Source of the DNA: Thiotrichales bacterium
GTDB taxonomy: Bacteria; Pseudomonadota; Gammaproteobacteria; Thiomicrospirales; Thiomicrospiraceae
NCBI GenBank assembly: GCA_016936535.1
Contig: JAFGXP010000020.1
Span: forward strand, 1-53,122
Direction of reading: 5' to 3'
DNA length: 53,122 bases
Below are positions 18,209 through 26,665 of the stretch, one piece after another. Each line of letters begins with the position of its first letter. The first letter of the stretch is position 1. The notes beneath the pieces were generated by a model that did no database searches, was not told the DNA's origin, and was given only the letters and a program-made list of their open reading frames with translations. Both the position numbers and the translations under genes were made by a program.

Positions 18209-18784
18209 TTAAGAGAGGGGCTTTTCAAAAAGGTACGGAAAGTACTGGTGTTTTTGGTGAGCATTCAGCGCGTGCATGGTGGCCATATTGTTTTGAAAAA
18301 TGGTTTCTGGAGGATGTGGATAATGGGCAAGCGCTTTTTCCAAACTGGTTTCGCGCAAGAGGTGCAGCAGTGGGTAGGGCGCCCGATTAGTCAAATTGGC
18401 AGGGTCTTCACAGTCGCTGCCGGCAAATTGATAGTCTGGATGAAAACTGGCAATTTGTACTTTTTTCTGCCAACCATGACGACGGATTAAAGCTTGTGCC
18501 CAATTCAAAAATTGTTGGTAGTCATAAAAATCACTGAGCAGTTCAGTCACAATCAAGATTGTGGTTTCCGGTGCGCAGGACGATTCGTCCAACAAGTGCT
18601 CTATGGCTTGGGCCAAATTCTGTAACAAGGTTTCTTCATCCGTGGCTTGGCAGACCTGCAAATGTACCTGCGCTTTTTGCCAAGGGTGTTTGGCAAAAGG
18701 ACACAGATTAAGGCCTATCACTACCGTTTCTAACCAGGTTTGCACCGCTTGGCGCGCGTGCTGTGCAGAGAGATCGGAGGTCAT
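18209..18784 (-). CDS. DUF1415 family protein
   Basis: A 191-residue cytoplasmic protein of a conserved but uncharacterised family, recognised from the N-terminal block VQTWLETVVIGLNLCPFAK. Later conserved stretches include FYDYQQFLNWA and FHPDYQFAGSDCEDPANLTNRAPYP (partial), which are rich in His, Asp and Cys and could form a metal or nucleotide site. It is the last gene of the mutS operon: its ATG overlaps the stop of the DUF5718 gene by four bases (ATGA), implying coupled translation. Function unknown. Confidence 0.8.
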   Translation of the reverse strand: MTSDLSAQHARQAVQTWLETVVIGLNLCPFAKHPWQKAQVHLQVCQATDEETLLQNLAQAIEHLLDESSCAPETTILIVTELLSDFYDYQQFLNWAQALIRRHGWQKKVQIASFHPDYQFAGSDCEDPANLTNRAPYPLLHLLRETSLEKALAHYPHPPETIFQNNMATMHALNAHQKHQYFPYLFEKPLS

Positions 18785-19629
18785 CGAATGTGCTGCTCTA
18801 AAAGGGAGGCGTTGAGTTTGAAGTGGGTTGCTTCGCAGGCGTGGGCGGCAATCTCTTCAGGACTATGAGCGGAACCGTTATACACATACACTTTCAGACG
18901 ATCGCCCGGTTGCAAGAAATGTTGCTGGGCGAAATCGGTGTAAGTGGTTGCGCCGAGAGTGATTAACACTTGCCGAGGAAAGGCCGCTTGATGCAACAGT
19001 TGATTGAGGTTTTCTAGCGGGCCAAAATCGGCTTGGTGGTTAAACGTATCTCGCATCCAAGTATCGAGTTTTTGGTGAAAGTAGTGGTAGCTGTTGACCG
19101 CACAGTCTTGACCATAAGGATGCCAAACCCCATCGCGTGCCAAGAAAGAGGCAATTCTAAAGGGTTCCAGTTCGCCGTCAACATCTAGGCTGGAAAGCGG
19201 TAAAAACTCTTGCGCAATCCCTTTAGAGCTCGCGCCCCAGTTTTTCTTTTCGCTGATTTTTTTGGCGTTCGGTTTACGAATAGAGCAGTCGTTAAACGCG
19301 GCAAAGGCCTGCGGACGCAAATGACGAATTTGGCCAAATTGATATTCAACCGCAAACAGCACGCAGACCTCAGGTTCTGCTTGTAAGTGCGCATCGGCAG
19401 CCAGATTGAGTGGGTAAAGTATCTGTTGGTGGTCCAGCGGAAAGTGTGCTAAAAACCCCTCGGTTTGGGGCAGATAGATCGGAAAAATGCCTTTCGGAGC
19501 TTCGGTTTCGGCGGTTTTTACGGTAAGAAAATCGGCGGTTTCTCCGGCCTGCTCAAGATGTCCGGCAAAATTGCCCGCAATGCCAAAACAGGCTACCTGC
19601 TGTAAGTGCGCTAAGGTTGGCAGTTTCAT
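18781..19629 (-). CDS. DUF5718 family protein
   Basis: A 282-residue cytoplasmic protein. The N-terminal ACFGIAGNFAGHLEQAGE is the mark of the DUF5718 family, and the whole looks like a fumarylacetoacetate-hydrolase-type beta fold (FRIASFLARDGVWHPYGQD, LITLGATTYTDF, GDRLKVYVYNGS). Catalytic residues of true FAH enzymes are not clearly present, so I assign no reaction. A GGGGAGAGG ribosome site lies just before the ATG. It follows cnoX by 14 bases and overlaps DUF1415 by four, so the pair is probably co-expressed. Function unknown. Confidence 0.75.
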   Translation of the reverse strand: MKLPTLAHLQQVACFGIAGNFAGHLEQAGETADFLTVKTAETEAPKGIFPIYLPQTEGFLAHFPLDHQQILYPLNLAADAHLQAEPEVCVLFAVEYQFGQIRHLRPQAFAAFNDCSIRKPNAKKISEKKNWGASSKGIAQEFLPLSSLDVDGELEPFRIASFLARDGVWHPYGQDCAVNSYHYFHQKLDTWMRDTFNHQADFGPLENLNQLLHQAAFPRQVLITLGATTYTDFAQQHFLQPGDRLKVYVYNGSAHSPEEIAAHACEATHFKLNASLLEQHIR

Positions 19630-19643
19630 CCTCTCCCCTTTTG

Positions 19644-20537
19644 CTAAACCAATAAACTTTGCATCATTTGCCGATAGCGCTTGACCTGATCCGGCTGAAA
19701 GCCTTCCAACATGCTAAAGAGTCGAATCAAATCGGCTCGCGCTTCAGATAGCGGGGGCGCAATGTCTTGCGCCAGTTCTAACTGAAAGGCTTTTAGCAAG
19801 GCTTGAACGGCTTGTTCGGTGTGGTCACTGGCAATAAAATAGTGCGCCAGCGGTAAGAGAACTTTTTCTTTATTAGGGGTTTTAGCGAGCTGTGTAGGCA
19901 GATCGGCTATCGGCGGTGCGCTCTGGAGCTGTTCCACGAAATAAAGCATCCCCTTAAAATATCGCCCTTTTGCGCTCTCTTGCACTTCTTGCGGCAAGCC
20001 GTTAAACAGCGTTTGGGCATCGGTTAATTTGCGTTGTTTTAGAAAGGCGTCGATTAAGTCCAAATGAAATTCGGGGTTATCTGAAAACAGGTTGATGGCC
20101 TCGCGCAGGAGGGTTTCGGCCCGCGCATAATCACCTTCCACCATGGCATCAATCGCGTTGAGGTGTTTTTCCTCGGCGGGGTCCAGTTCTAAGAATTCGT
20201 GTAATAAATCGGCGCAGACACTCTGGCTATGGTAACTGTCTTGCAGGGCGACAAACGATTGTTTGTGAACAATTTTGCACAGAGGTAATTTGCCACTAGC
20301 CCCTAGGCGATTGGTCAGTTCCAGCTGTTTGGTAACCTCAACCTTACCCACAATCAATTTGCCCGGATACTGTGCTGCCACCGCTTCCCACGCTGCGAGC
20401 AGTTGCATACTTTCCGGATGAGTTTCACTCCAAAACACTAAGGCTACGGGAAAGCGCTGGGATCCAAGGAGGACCACATCCGTGAAATTTTCGGAGGTGA
20501 TGTCGGCGATCAAGGCCTGATTGAACAAAGGGGTCAT
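19644..20537 (-). CDS. cnoX: CnoX/YbbN-type thioredoxin-TPR co-chaperone lacking the active cysteines
   Basis: A 297-residue cytoplasmic protein: an N-terminal thioredoxin fold (about 10-110) followed by helical TPR-like repeats, the layout of E. coli CnoX (YbbN). CnoX holds unfolding proteins during bleach stress and passes them to GroEL or DnaK. The active-site region reads FWSETHPES (about 35-43): both cysteines of CxxC are absent, whereas E. coli keeps one. The repeats show the TPR-like [20 protein letters not shown] and [20 protein letters not shown] patterns. Its start overlaps the mutS stop by four bases. Family confidence is good; redox role unlikely. Confidence 0.8.
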   Translation of the reverse strand: MTPLFNQALIADITSENFTDVVLLGSQRFPVALVFWSETHPESMQLLAAWEAVAAQYPGKLIVGKVEVTKQLELTNRLGASGKLPLCKIVHKQSFVALQDSYHSQSVCADLLHEFLELDPAEEKHLNAIDAMVEGDYARAETLLREAINLFSDNPEFHLDLIDAFLKQRKLTDAQTLFNGLPQEVQESAKGRYFKGMLYFVEQLQSAPPIADLPTQLAKTPNKEKVLLPLAHYFIASDHTEQAVQALLKAFQLELAQDIAPPLSEARADLIRLFSMLEGFQPDQVKRYRQMMQSLLV

Positions 20538-23182
20538 GGTGTTTGGCTCTCTTTGGGGGTCGAAAAAACAGAGGGTGAGTCAAGCTGCTGAAGCTCGAAT
20601 TTTAACTGATACAAGTAATCGAGGGCAGCTTTTGCTGTAAATTGGTCTAAATCAAGGGCTTGTAGCCGCTGGCTGAGGGTTTGCCAGGCTTCGCAGCGAG
20701 GGTCTGGCCCTTGATTAAAAAGATCGAATTGCTGAGCTGACTGCGAGGCGGTCATGTATTGGTGCTGCGCAACACTTTGATTTTCTAAGTCATAAAGCCG
20801 TTGTTTGGCATTTTGAATGACGTCCGCTGGAACGCCGGCCAATGCTGCCACCTGTAAACCGTAACTTTGGGAGGCCGGTCCTTCTTGCACCTGATGCAAA
20901 AACACAATTTTGTCTTGATGTTCAATGGCATCCAAGTGAACGTTGACCGTATTGGCAAAGTTCTGGGCAAGGGCGGTTAATTCAAAATAATGGGTGGCGA
21001 ACAGACACATTCCTTTGATTTTTTGCGCCATCTGCTCGGCAATTGCCCAAGCCAAAGCAAGGCCATCAAAAGTTGAAGTGCCGCGCCCAACTTCGTCCAT
21101 TAAGATCAGCGACTGGTCGGTTGCGTGGTGCAAAATATGGGCGGTCTCGGTCATTTCAACCATAAAGGTTGAGCGGCCAGAGGTTAGGTCATCAGCGGCA
21201 CCAATTCGAGTAAAGATGCGGTCCACAGGGCCGATGTTTGCCGAGCGAGCGGGTACATAACTGCCGATATGCGCCAATAACACGATCAATGCCGTTTGGC
21301 GCATAAAGGTTGATTTCCCCCCCATATTGGGCCCGGTAATGATTTGTAAGCGTCGCTTACTATTAAAGATACAGTCGTTTGCAATAAAGGGTGTTGCGCA
21401 GAGTGCTTCTACGGTTAGGTGGCGACCTTGTTCAATTTGAATTCCGGATTTGACCTGCAAGTTGGGCCGACAGAGATTGCGTAGCTCGGCTTGATAGGCA
21501 AGATTGACCAGTAGATCCAGCTCGGCTAGGCCTTGCGCACAGGTTTGCATCGGTGCCAGCTCTGTATTTAATCGCGCTAGGAGAAGCGCGTAGAGTTCTT
21601 TTTCTCGCGCCAGTGCCTTGTCATTGGCACTTAACACTTTTTCTTCAAAGGCTTTAAGCTCATCGGTGATGTAGCGCTCTTGACCTTTTAAGGTTTGCCG
21701 CCGTTGGTAGTGTGCCGGTACTTGCGCACTGTGTACTTTACTGACTTCAATATAGTAGCCATGAACTCGGTTATAACCGACTTTTAAGGTGGCGATGCCA
21801 CTTTGCTGACGTTCGCGTGCTTCTAAGTCGAGTAAGAATTGACCTGCATGGTGTTGTAGGTTACGCAACGCATCCAGTTCTGGATCAAAGCCCTCGGCAA
21901 TCACGCCGCCATCGCGCAGCAAGATCGGTGGATTTTCGATAAGTGCTCGGGCGAGGTAGTCTGCGATTATTGGAAATTCGGCGATTTTTTTGCGCAGCTG
22001 TTGCAGCCGTTGACTGCTCTGTTGACTCAGTAGCCCTTGCAAGGCGGGAAGTACCGCCAAGCTGCGTCCTAACTGCAACAAATCGCGCGGACGGGCAGAG
22101 CCCAGTGCCACGCGAGCCAAAATCCGTTCTAAATCCCCAATGGGTTTCAGGGTAGTTTGCAGCGATTCAATTTGTTGCTGAAGCAGCAAGTCGGCAATGG
22201 CTTCTTGTCGCGCCTGTAAAATCTTTCGGTCGCGTAACGGATGGTTTAACCAGCGTTTCAGTAAGCGGCTGCCCATGGCCGTTTGAGTCGCATCCAGTAA
22301 GGCTGCAAGGCTATGCTGTGTGCCCCCTTGTAGGTTGCTGTCAATTTCTAAATTGCGCCGACTAATGGCATCCAGAACAAGGGTGTCACTGAGTTGGTAA
22401 GTATGCAGACCTTGTAAATGGCTTAGGTTCTGTTGCAGCATGGCTTGTGCGTAATGAAAAATCGCACCACTGGCGGCAATCGAAGCCGGTGCGCGTTCAC
22501 AGCCAAAGGCGATGAGATCTTGAGTGGCAAAGTGACGGCATAAAAGGGCGCGCGCGCTGCTGGGATCAAAATGCCAAGCTGGATAAAGCTGAAGGGCGCA
22601 GTGCGATAGGTGTGGGGTCAGTTGGCTGGCCAAATCGGTGTTTTGTGGCAGCAAAATTTCGGCAGGTTTTAAACGTTCAATCTCTGCCAAAAGTGCGGTT
22701 TGATCCTCAAGTTGTGTGGTTTCAAACCGTCCGCTAGCAAGGTCTAGATGACTGAGTCCGAATTGGCTGCCTTGTTGTGCAATCGCGCACAATAGATTTT
22801 CTTGTTGCGCTTGGAGCAGCGCTTCCTCGACCAAAGTACCCGGCGTCAAAATCCGCACTACCTTCCGTTCAACCGGCCCTTTACTGCTACTGGGATCACC
22901 AATTTGTTCACAAATGGCCACCGATTTTCCAAGCTTGACCAGTTTCGCCAGATAGCCTTCTGCCGCGTGATGCGGAATGCCCGCCATTGGAATCGGTGCG
23001 CCGCCAGATTTACCGCGTGCGGTTAAGGTAATATCGAGCAGGCGAGCGGCTTCTTGGGCATCTTCATAAAACAATTCGTAAAAATCGCCCATGCGGTAAA
23101 ACAGGAGAAGATGGGGGTGCTCGGCTTTGATGGTCAGGTATTGCTGCATCATGGGGGTGTGGTTAGAAAAATCGGGGGTCAT
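20534..23182 (-). CDS. mutS: DNA mismatch repair protein MutS
   Basis: Recognises mismatches and starts repair with MutL. The 882-residue protein has the mismatch-binding N-terminal F-x-E ([13 protein letters not shown] near 36-48), connector and lever domains, and a C-terminal ATPase with Walker [10 protein letters not shown] at 617-625 and Walker [13 protein letters not shown] at 696-707. A beta-clamp-type motif QFDLF is at 818-822, and a C-terminal tetramer helix follows. The start ATG 23182 gives HTPMMQQYL, matching E. coli. The ribosome site is weak. It heads a four-gene operon with cnoX, DUF5718 and DUF1415. Confidence 0.98.
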   Translation of the reverse strand: MTPDFSNHTPMMQQYLTIKAEHPHLLLFYRMGDFYELFYEDAQEAARLLDITLTARGKSGGAPIPMAGIPHHAAEGYLAKLVKLGKSVAICEQIGDPSSSKGPVERKVVRILTPGTLVEEALLQAQQENLLCAIAQQGSQFGLSHLDLASGRFETTQLEDQTALLAEIERLKPAEILLPQNTDLASQLTPHLSHCALQLYPAWHFDPSSARALLCRHFATQDLIAFGCERAPASIAASGAIFHYAQAMLQQNLSHLQGLHTYQLSDTLVLDAISRRNLEIDSNLQGGTQHSLAALLDATQTAMGSRLLKRWLNHPLRDRKILQARQEAIADLLLQQQIESLQTTLKPIGDLERILARVALGSARPRDLLQLGRSLAVLPALQGLLSQQSSQRLQQLRKKIAEFPIIADYLARALIENPPILLRDGGVIAEGFDPELDALRNLQHHAGQFLLDLEARERQQSGIATLKVGYNRVHGYYIEVSKVHSAQVPAHYQRRQTLKGQERYITDELKAFEEKVLSANDKALAREKELYALLLARLNTELAPMQTCAQGLAELDLLVNLAYQAELRNLCRPNLQVKSGIQIEQGRHLTVEALCATPFIANDCIFNSKRRLQIITGPNMGGKSTFMRQTALIVLLAHIGSYVPARSANIGPVDRIFTRIGAADDLTSGRSTFMVEMTETAHILHHATDQSLILMDEVGRGTSTFDGLALAWAIAEQMAQKIKGMCLFATHYFELTALAQNFANTVNVHLDAIEHQDKIVFLHQVQEGPASQSYGLQVAALAGVPADVIQNAKQRLYDLENQSVAQHQYMTASQSAQQFDLFNQGPDPRCEAWQTLSQRLQALDLDQFTAKAALDYLYQLKFELQQLDSPSVFSTPKESQTP

Positions 23183-23332
23183 GCGGAATTCTCAAAAGCG
23201 ATGTGACAAAAAAACCAGCCATATTGGCGATGGACAGGGCTTGGCTTTTTGGCGATGGGCCGCCGTCCTGACGCGAAAACGGCAGGTAGTTTATCAAATT
23301 TGTTCGCTGGAAAGGCGCGAGACAATGGCCTA

Positions 23333-23362
23333 TTGCATTCGCTTTGCTGGCAATGAAATAAT
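23333..23362 (+). promoter_or_regulatory. Weak promoter candidate for the DUF1778 gene
   Basis: TTGCAT (23333-23338), an 18-base spacer, then AATAAT (23357-23362). It lies 31 bases ahead of the small gene's ATG. Autoregulation by the gene product would be typical of the family. Confidence 0.35.
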
Positions 23363-23392
23363 GGCCTTGCGATTAAACTTGGAGATTTATCT

Positions 23393-23596
23393 ATGAATAC
23401 GCAAAATTTACCCAGAATTACCGTGCGCGTTGATTTGGCGACCCAAACGTTACTTAATCAAGCTGCGGTGCTCAGTGGTGCGCGTAGCTTGAACGATTTT
23501 GTGTTGCAAAGTGCGGTTGAAAAAGCTCAGCGGGTCCTCAAAGCCCAATCAACCGTTCAACCAAGTGCCACTAACACCACCAACCCCTCAAACTAA
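23393..23596 (+). CDS. DUF1778 (TacA-like) ribbon-helix-helix antitoxin, orphan
   Basis: A 67-residue protein with a ribbon-helix-helix DNA-binding start (RITVRVDLATQTLLNQAAVLSGARSLNDFV is the region; key pattern R-I-T-V-R, then L-L-N-Q-A-A). TacA-type antitoxins repress their own promoter and use the C terminus to block a GNAT-fold acetyltransferase toxin that modifies aminoacyl-tRNA. No GNAT gene follows; the next 340 bases contain none. The C-terminal part is a short polar Ser/Thr/Asn stretch rather than the usual toxin-binding helix. CTTGGAG gives a good ribosome site. It may be a stand-alone regulator or the remains of a toxin-antitoxin pair. Confidence 0.7.
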   Translation: MNTQNLPRITVRVDLATQTLLNQAAVLSGARSLNDFVLQSAVEKAQRVLKAQSTVQPSATNTTNPSN

Positions 23597-23943
23597 CGTT
23601 TGAAAGCGGCCAGTTTGACGCTCTGTGCTCGGGCTGGTCACGTTTTTTTGTCGCATTGGATCTTTTTCGGTGCGATTTTTCACATAAGCAGTATCTGCTT
23701 GCGATCTTTTTCTAGGCATCCTTTTCAAAACCGAACCTTTGGTGATTTGGAAACTACACCCTATCGCTGCCACAGAACAAACTCATAGAGCCTGATGGGT
23801 TCAATCGGTTCGTCTTTAGACTTTTTTGTTTGGAAATAGGAAAAGCGCATCGCTGCTTGTCGTCAAACTGTTATGTTTTGTTCATCTGCACGTAAACAGG
23901 CGTTGTTAAATTTTACGTACAGAATTTAACAGGAGACTTGGCA
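23597..23943. other. 347-base region between the DUF1778 gene and nadN
   Basis: No convincing gene. Short frames here look random and none resembles a GNAT toxin. It contains a weak hairpin with T run near 23649-23680 (TCGCA/TGCGA) that may end the DUF1778 transcript, and the palindrome ahead of nadN at 23905-23930. Confidence 0.6.
23905..23930 (+). promoter_or_regulatory. Palindrome touching the nadN ribosome site
   Basis: Perfect arms GTTAAATT (23905-23912) and AATTTAAC (23923-23930) are separated by ten bases. The right arm directly abuts AGGAGA (23931-23936), the nadN ribosome site. It could be an operator or an RNA hairpin that affects initiation. Confidence 0.45.
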
Positions 23944-25815
23944 ATGCAATGGAATCGACTGACTTTAGGATGGCGTTTAAAGCCATTGGCTTATGCTTCG
24001 ATTTTGGCTTTTTCGGCCATCGGCTTGAGCGCCTGCAATCAGGAAGATGATCGCAGTTTGGATTTAACCCTACTGCATATTAACGACAGCCACTCCCATC
24101 TTGAAGCCGATACGCTCGACATTACGCTAGGCAGTCAAACCTATGAAATGTCCAGCGGTGGTTTTGCACGTATTGCCAGTGCTGTTAAAGAGATTGAAGC
24201 CAAAACGCCAAACTTACTGAAACTGCATGCGGGTGATGCGATTACCGGAACGCTTTATTACACCCTGTTTGAGGGCGAAGCCGATGCGGCAATGATGAAC
24301 CAGATTTGCTTTGATGCCTTTGTGCTAGGCAATCATGAGTTTGATGCGGGAGATGCCGGTTTAAAACAGTTTTTAGATTTTCTTAACCCCAGCAGTGCAG
24401 CGCAATGCCCAGTCACCCCAGTTTTAGGGGCGAATGTGATTGCCCAGATTGGCACGCCTCTCTATCCCGCTTTAAATCAACAGCGTATTGCCCCATATGT
24501 CATCAAAGAAATTGACGGTGCCAAGGTTGGGATTATTGGGATTGATATTGCTTCTAAAACCCAAAACTCCTCCAGTCCCTTAGAGACAACCGTGTTTCTA
24601 GATGAAGTTTCTACCGCGCAATTTTACATTGATGAACTCAATGCAATGGGCATCAATAAGGTGATTTTGTTAACCCATCAACAGTATGCAAACGATTTGC
24701 AAATGGCCAGTCAGCTAAAAGGCGTAGATGTAATCGTTGGCGGAGATTCACATACCTTGTTAGGTGATTTTGCCGCTTATGGCCTGAATCCTCAGGGCGA
24801 CTACCCAACAAAGACTCAAGATGCAGAGGGAAATCCTGTCTGTGTGGTTCACGCATGGCAATATGCGCAAGTGCTCGGGGAGTTGAACGTTCGGTTTAAT
24901 AAAGCAGGCAAGGTTGAACGCTGTAGCGGCACACCGCATCTTTTGGTTGAGCCTTTGACTCAAAACGATCAACCTTTGAGTGCGGCTGAGAAGACGGAAG
25001 TTTCGGCTCTCTTGAGCAATGCACCAAACCTGCGTGAAACCAAAGCCGATGCGCAAACAGCGGCCTTATTGCAAACCTATACCGAGGAACTACAGGTCTT
25101 GGCTCAGCAAAAAATTGCCACGCTAAGCGAAAATCTTTGTTTAGAGCGCGTACCAGGAACGGGACGTTCTAGTTTGTGCAGTGCCGAAGTGACCAAGCCT
25201 CATGGTGGCGATGCGCAGCAACTCGTGACATTTGCGTTCTATCAGATGGCAAAGCGTGCTGATATTGCGATTCAAAATGCTGGGGGCGTGCGAATTGATG
25301 TGCCTGCAGGCGACATTACGGTTGAAACCGCTTATAGCTTATTGCCTTTTGCCAATACCCTGGTCGAAATCGAAATGACGGGAGCCGAAATCAAGCAAGT
25401 TTTGGAAGAAGCCGTTCGCAATACGCTGGATCCCAACGGGTCAAGCGGTTCCTATCCTTATGCGGCGGGCCTGCGTTGGGACATGGACTTGAGCCAGCCT
25501 TTTGGCAGCCGCTTGTCGAATTTGCAGTTCAAAGCGCGCGGGAGTGAATCGTGGCAAGCATTTGATTTAGCAACAAACTATATCGTGGTGACCAACAGTT
25601 TTACCGCCGGCGGTAAAGATGGTTATTTAACGTTTGGTGCGATTTCTGATGATAAAAAAGTTGATACCTTCCTGGATTACGCACAAAGTTTCTCAGACTA
25701 TGCCAAAGAGCAAGCTACGGTGCAGCGCCTGCCTTTTTCGGAATACTCTACGCAAAACTTTACCGACCTAAACGGTAACTTCACCGCTTCCAAAGCGACT
25801 CCCAGCGCCAACTAA
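23944..25815 (+). CDS. nadN: NAD nucleotidase / 5'-nucleotidase lipoprotein
   Basis: A 623-residue extracytoplasmic metallophosphoesterase. In Haemophilus NadN splits NAD to NMN and AMP and then removes phosphate, feeding NAD scavenging. The resemblance runs along the whole length: LHINDSHSHLE (first metal motif), LHAGDAITGTLYYTLF, VLGNHEFDAG, VIVGGDSHTLL, IQNAGGVRIDVPAGDITV and TNSFTAGGKDGY. The leader ends LSAC with Cys31, a lipobox, so it is likely membrane anchored. ATG 23944 is seven bases after AGGAGA. pncC follows after 230 bases and two hairpins. A general 5'-nucleotidase role is the alternative; SoxB is a relative, but its motifs are not seen. Confidence 0.82.
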   Translation: MQWNRLTLGWRLKPLAYASILAFSAIGLSACNQEDDRSLDLTLLHINDSHSHLEADTLDITLGSQTYEMSSGGFARIASAVKEIEAKTPNLLKLHAGDAITGTLYYTLFEGEADAAMMNQICFDAFVLGNHEFDAGDAGLKQFLDFLNPSSAAQCPVTPVLGANVIAQIGTPLYPALNQQRIAPYVIKEIDGAKVGIIGIDIASKTQNSSSPLETTVFLDEVSTAQFYIDELNAMGINKVILLTHQQYANDLQMASQLKGVDVIVGGDSHTLLGDFAAYGLNPQGDYPTKTQDAEGNPVCVVHAWQYAQVLGELNVRFNKAGKVERCSGTPHLLVEPLTQNDQPLSAAEKTEVSALLSNAPNLRETKADAQTAALLQTYTEELQVLAQQKIATLSENLCLERVPGTGRSSLCSAEVTKPHGGDAQQLVTFAFYQMAKRADIAIQNAGGVRIDVPAGDITVETAYSLLPFANTLVEIEMTGAEIKQVLEEAVRNTLDPNGSSGSYPYAAGLRWDMDLSQPFGSRLSNLQFKARGSESWQAFDLATNYIVVTNSFTAGGKDGYLTFGAISDDKKVDTFLDYAQSFSDYAKEQATVQRLPFSEYSTQNFTDLNGNFTASKATPSAN

Positions 25816-25826
25816 ACCCTTCGGCT

Positions 25827-25853
25827 AAACTTAATAAGCTTTTATTAAGTTTG
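25827..25853 (+). terminator. Hairpin directly after nadN
   Basis: Eleven-base arms AAACTTAATAA and TTATTAAGTTT with a GCTT loop. There is no T run after it, so on its own it may stabilise the messenger end rather than terminate. Confidence 0.5.
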
Positions 25854-25908
25854 GTTGTCGGTTTTCGCGCGCCAATAGTTCTTTACGCGCATTCACGAGC
25901 GTCTCTTT

Positions 25909-25944
25909 TAACCGCCCCTTGCAATGAGGAAGGCGGTTTTTTTC
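25909..25944 (+). terminator. Terminator after nadN
   Basis: Arms AACCGCC and GGCGGTT around a loop of about 15 bases that itself can pair (CCTT/AAGG), followed by seven T. Confidence 0.8.
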
Positions 25945-26045
25945 GTTGTACGAACAAACCCGTGGGTCTCCAGTATCCGCAATGCTTAAAACCGAGTATC
26001 CTTAGCGCAATCAGGCAAAAGTCACGCAGCAGTAAGGAGAAACGA

Positions 26046-26543
26046 ATGGACTTTAGTGGATTAATGCAGCAAATTGGCCCGCAGTTGGTGCAGCACAAAG
26101 CCGTGGTAGTTACAGCAGAATCTTGTACCGGTGGGATGATTGCCGAAGCTTTAACGTCAATCGGTGGCAGTACCGCATGGTTTGATCGTGCTTATGTCAC
26201 CTACAGTTACGAATCCAAACGAGAAATGCTGGGTGTGAGAGAGATGACGTTGCATCAACAAGGTGCCGTCAGTCAATCCTGCGTTGAGGAGATGGTGCTG
26301 GGGGCTTTGCAGCAATCCCATGCCAATCTTGCCGTTGCGTGCAGCGGCATTGCCGGGCCAGGCGGTGGCGCGGCAGATAAGCCAGTGGGGACGGTTTGGA
26401 TTGCGTGGGCGCTGCGCGGTCAGTCGCAAATCGAGAGCGGCTGCTTTCATTTTTCGGGTGATCGCCAAGCCGTTCGTGAACAAACCACTCAAACCGCTTT
26501 GCAAGGTTTGGTCGATTTACTCAATCGGGTTTCCGCTTCTTAG
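26046..26543 (+). CDS. pncC: Nicotinamide-nucleotide amidase (CinA C-terminal domain)
   Basis: Cytoplasmic enzyme that deamidates NMN to nicotinate mononucleotide in the pyridine nucleotide cycle. The 165-residue protein is the single-domain form. Conserved blocks are TAESCTGGMIAE (residues 23-34), GAVSQSCVEEMV and CSGIAGPGGG, which together form the active site with Ser26 as likely nucleophile. The open frame runs upstream to about 25851, but ATG 26046 has an AGGAG site seven bases ahead and fits the family length. It lies upstream of recA, a common arrangement, and downstream of nadN, which could supply pyridine precursors. Confidence 0.93.
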   Translation: MDFSGLMQQIGPQLVQHKAVVVTAESCTGGMIAEALTSIGGSTAWFDRAYVTYSYESKREMLGVREMTLHQQGAVSQSCVEEMVLGALQQSHANLAVACSGIAGPGGGAADKPVGTVWIAWALRGQSQIESGCFHFSGDRQAVREQTTQTALQGLVDLLNRVSAS

Positions 26544-26665
26544 AGGTACCCTTTAGTTTGGCTTTATGGGATAATTTGAGCCCGCTTTTTCGGCGTAGGT
26601 AAACAATCTTCGCCTGCGTTTTTGCATAAACCGCTCGTACTGAGCCGTGATAAGGAACCCGACCG

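Noticed and set aside
23600-23788. Toxin partner for the DUF1778 gene
   Set aside because: The 62-residue frame has no acetyl-CoA-binding pattern, no ribosome site and random-looking composition.
23944-25815. SoxB (thiosulfate oxidation) instead of NadN
   Set aside because: SoxB shares the fold, but the sequence follows NadN over its whole length and has a lipobox rather than a Tat leader.
26630-26665. SOS box ahead of recA
   Set aside because: CTGAGCCGTGATAAGG keeps CTG but has AGG in place of CAG and lacks the AT-rich centre.
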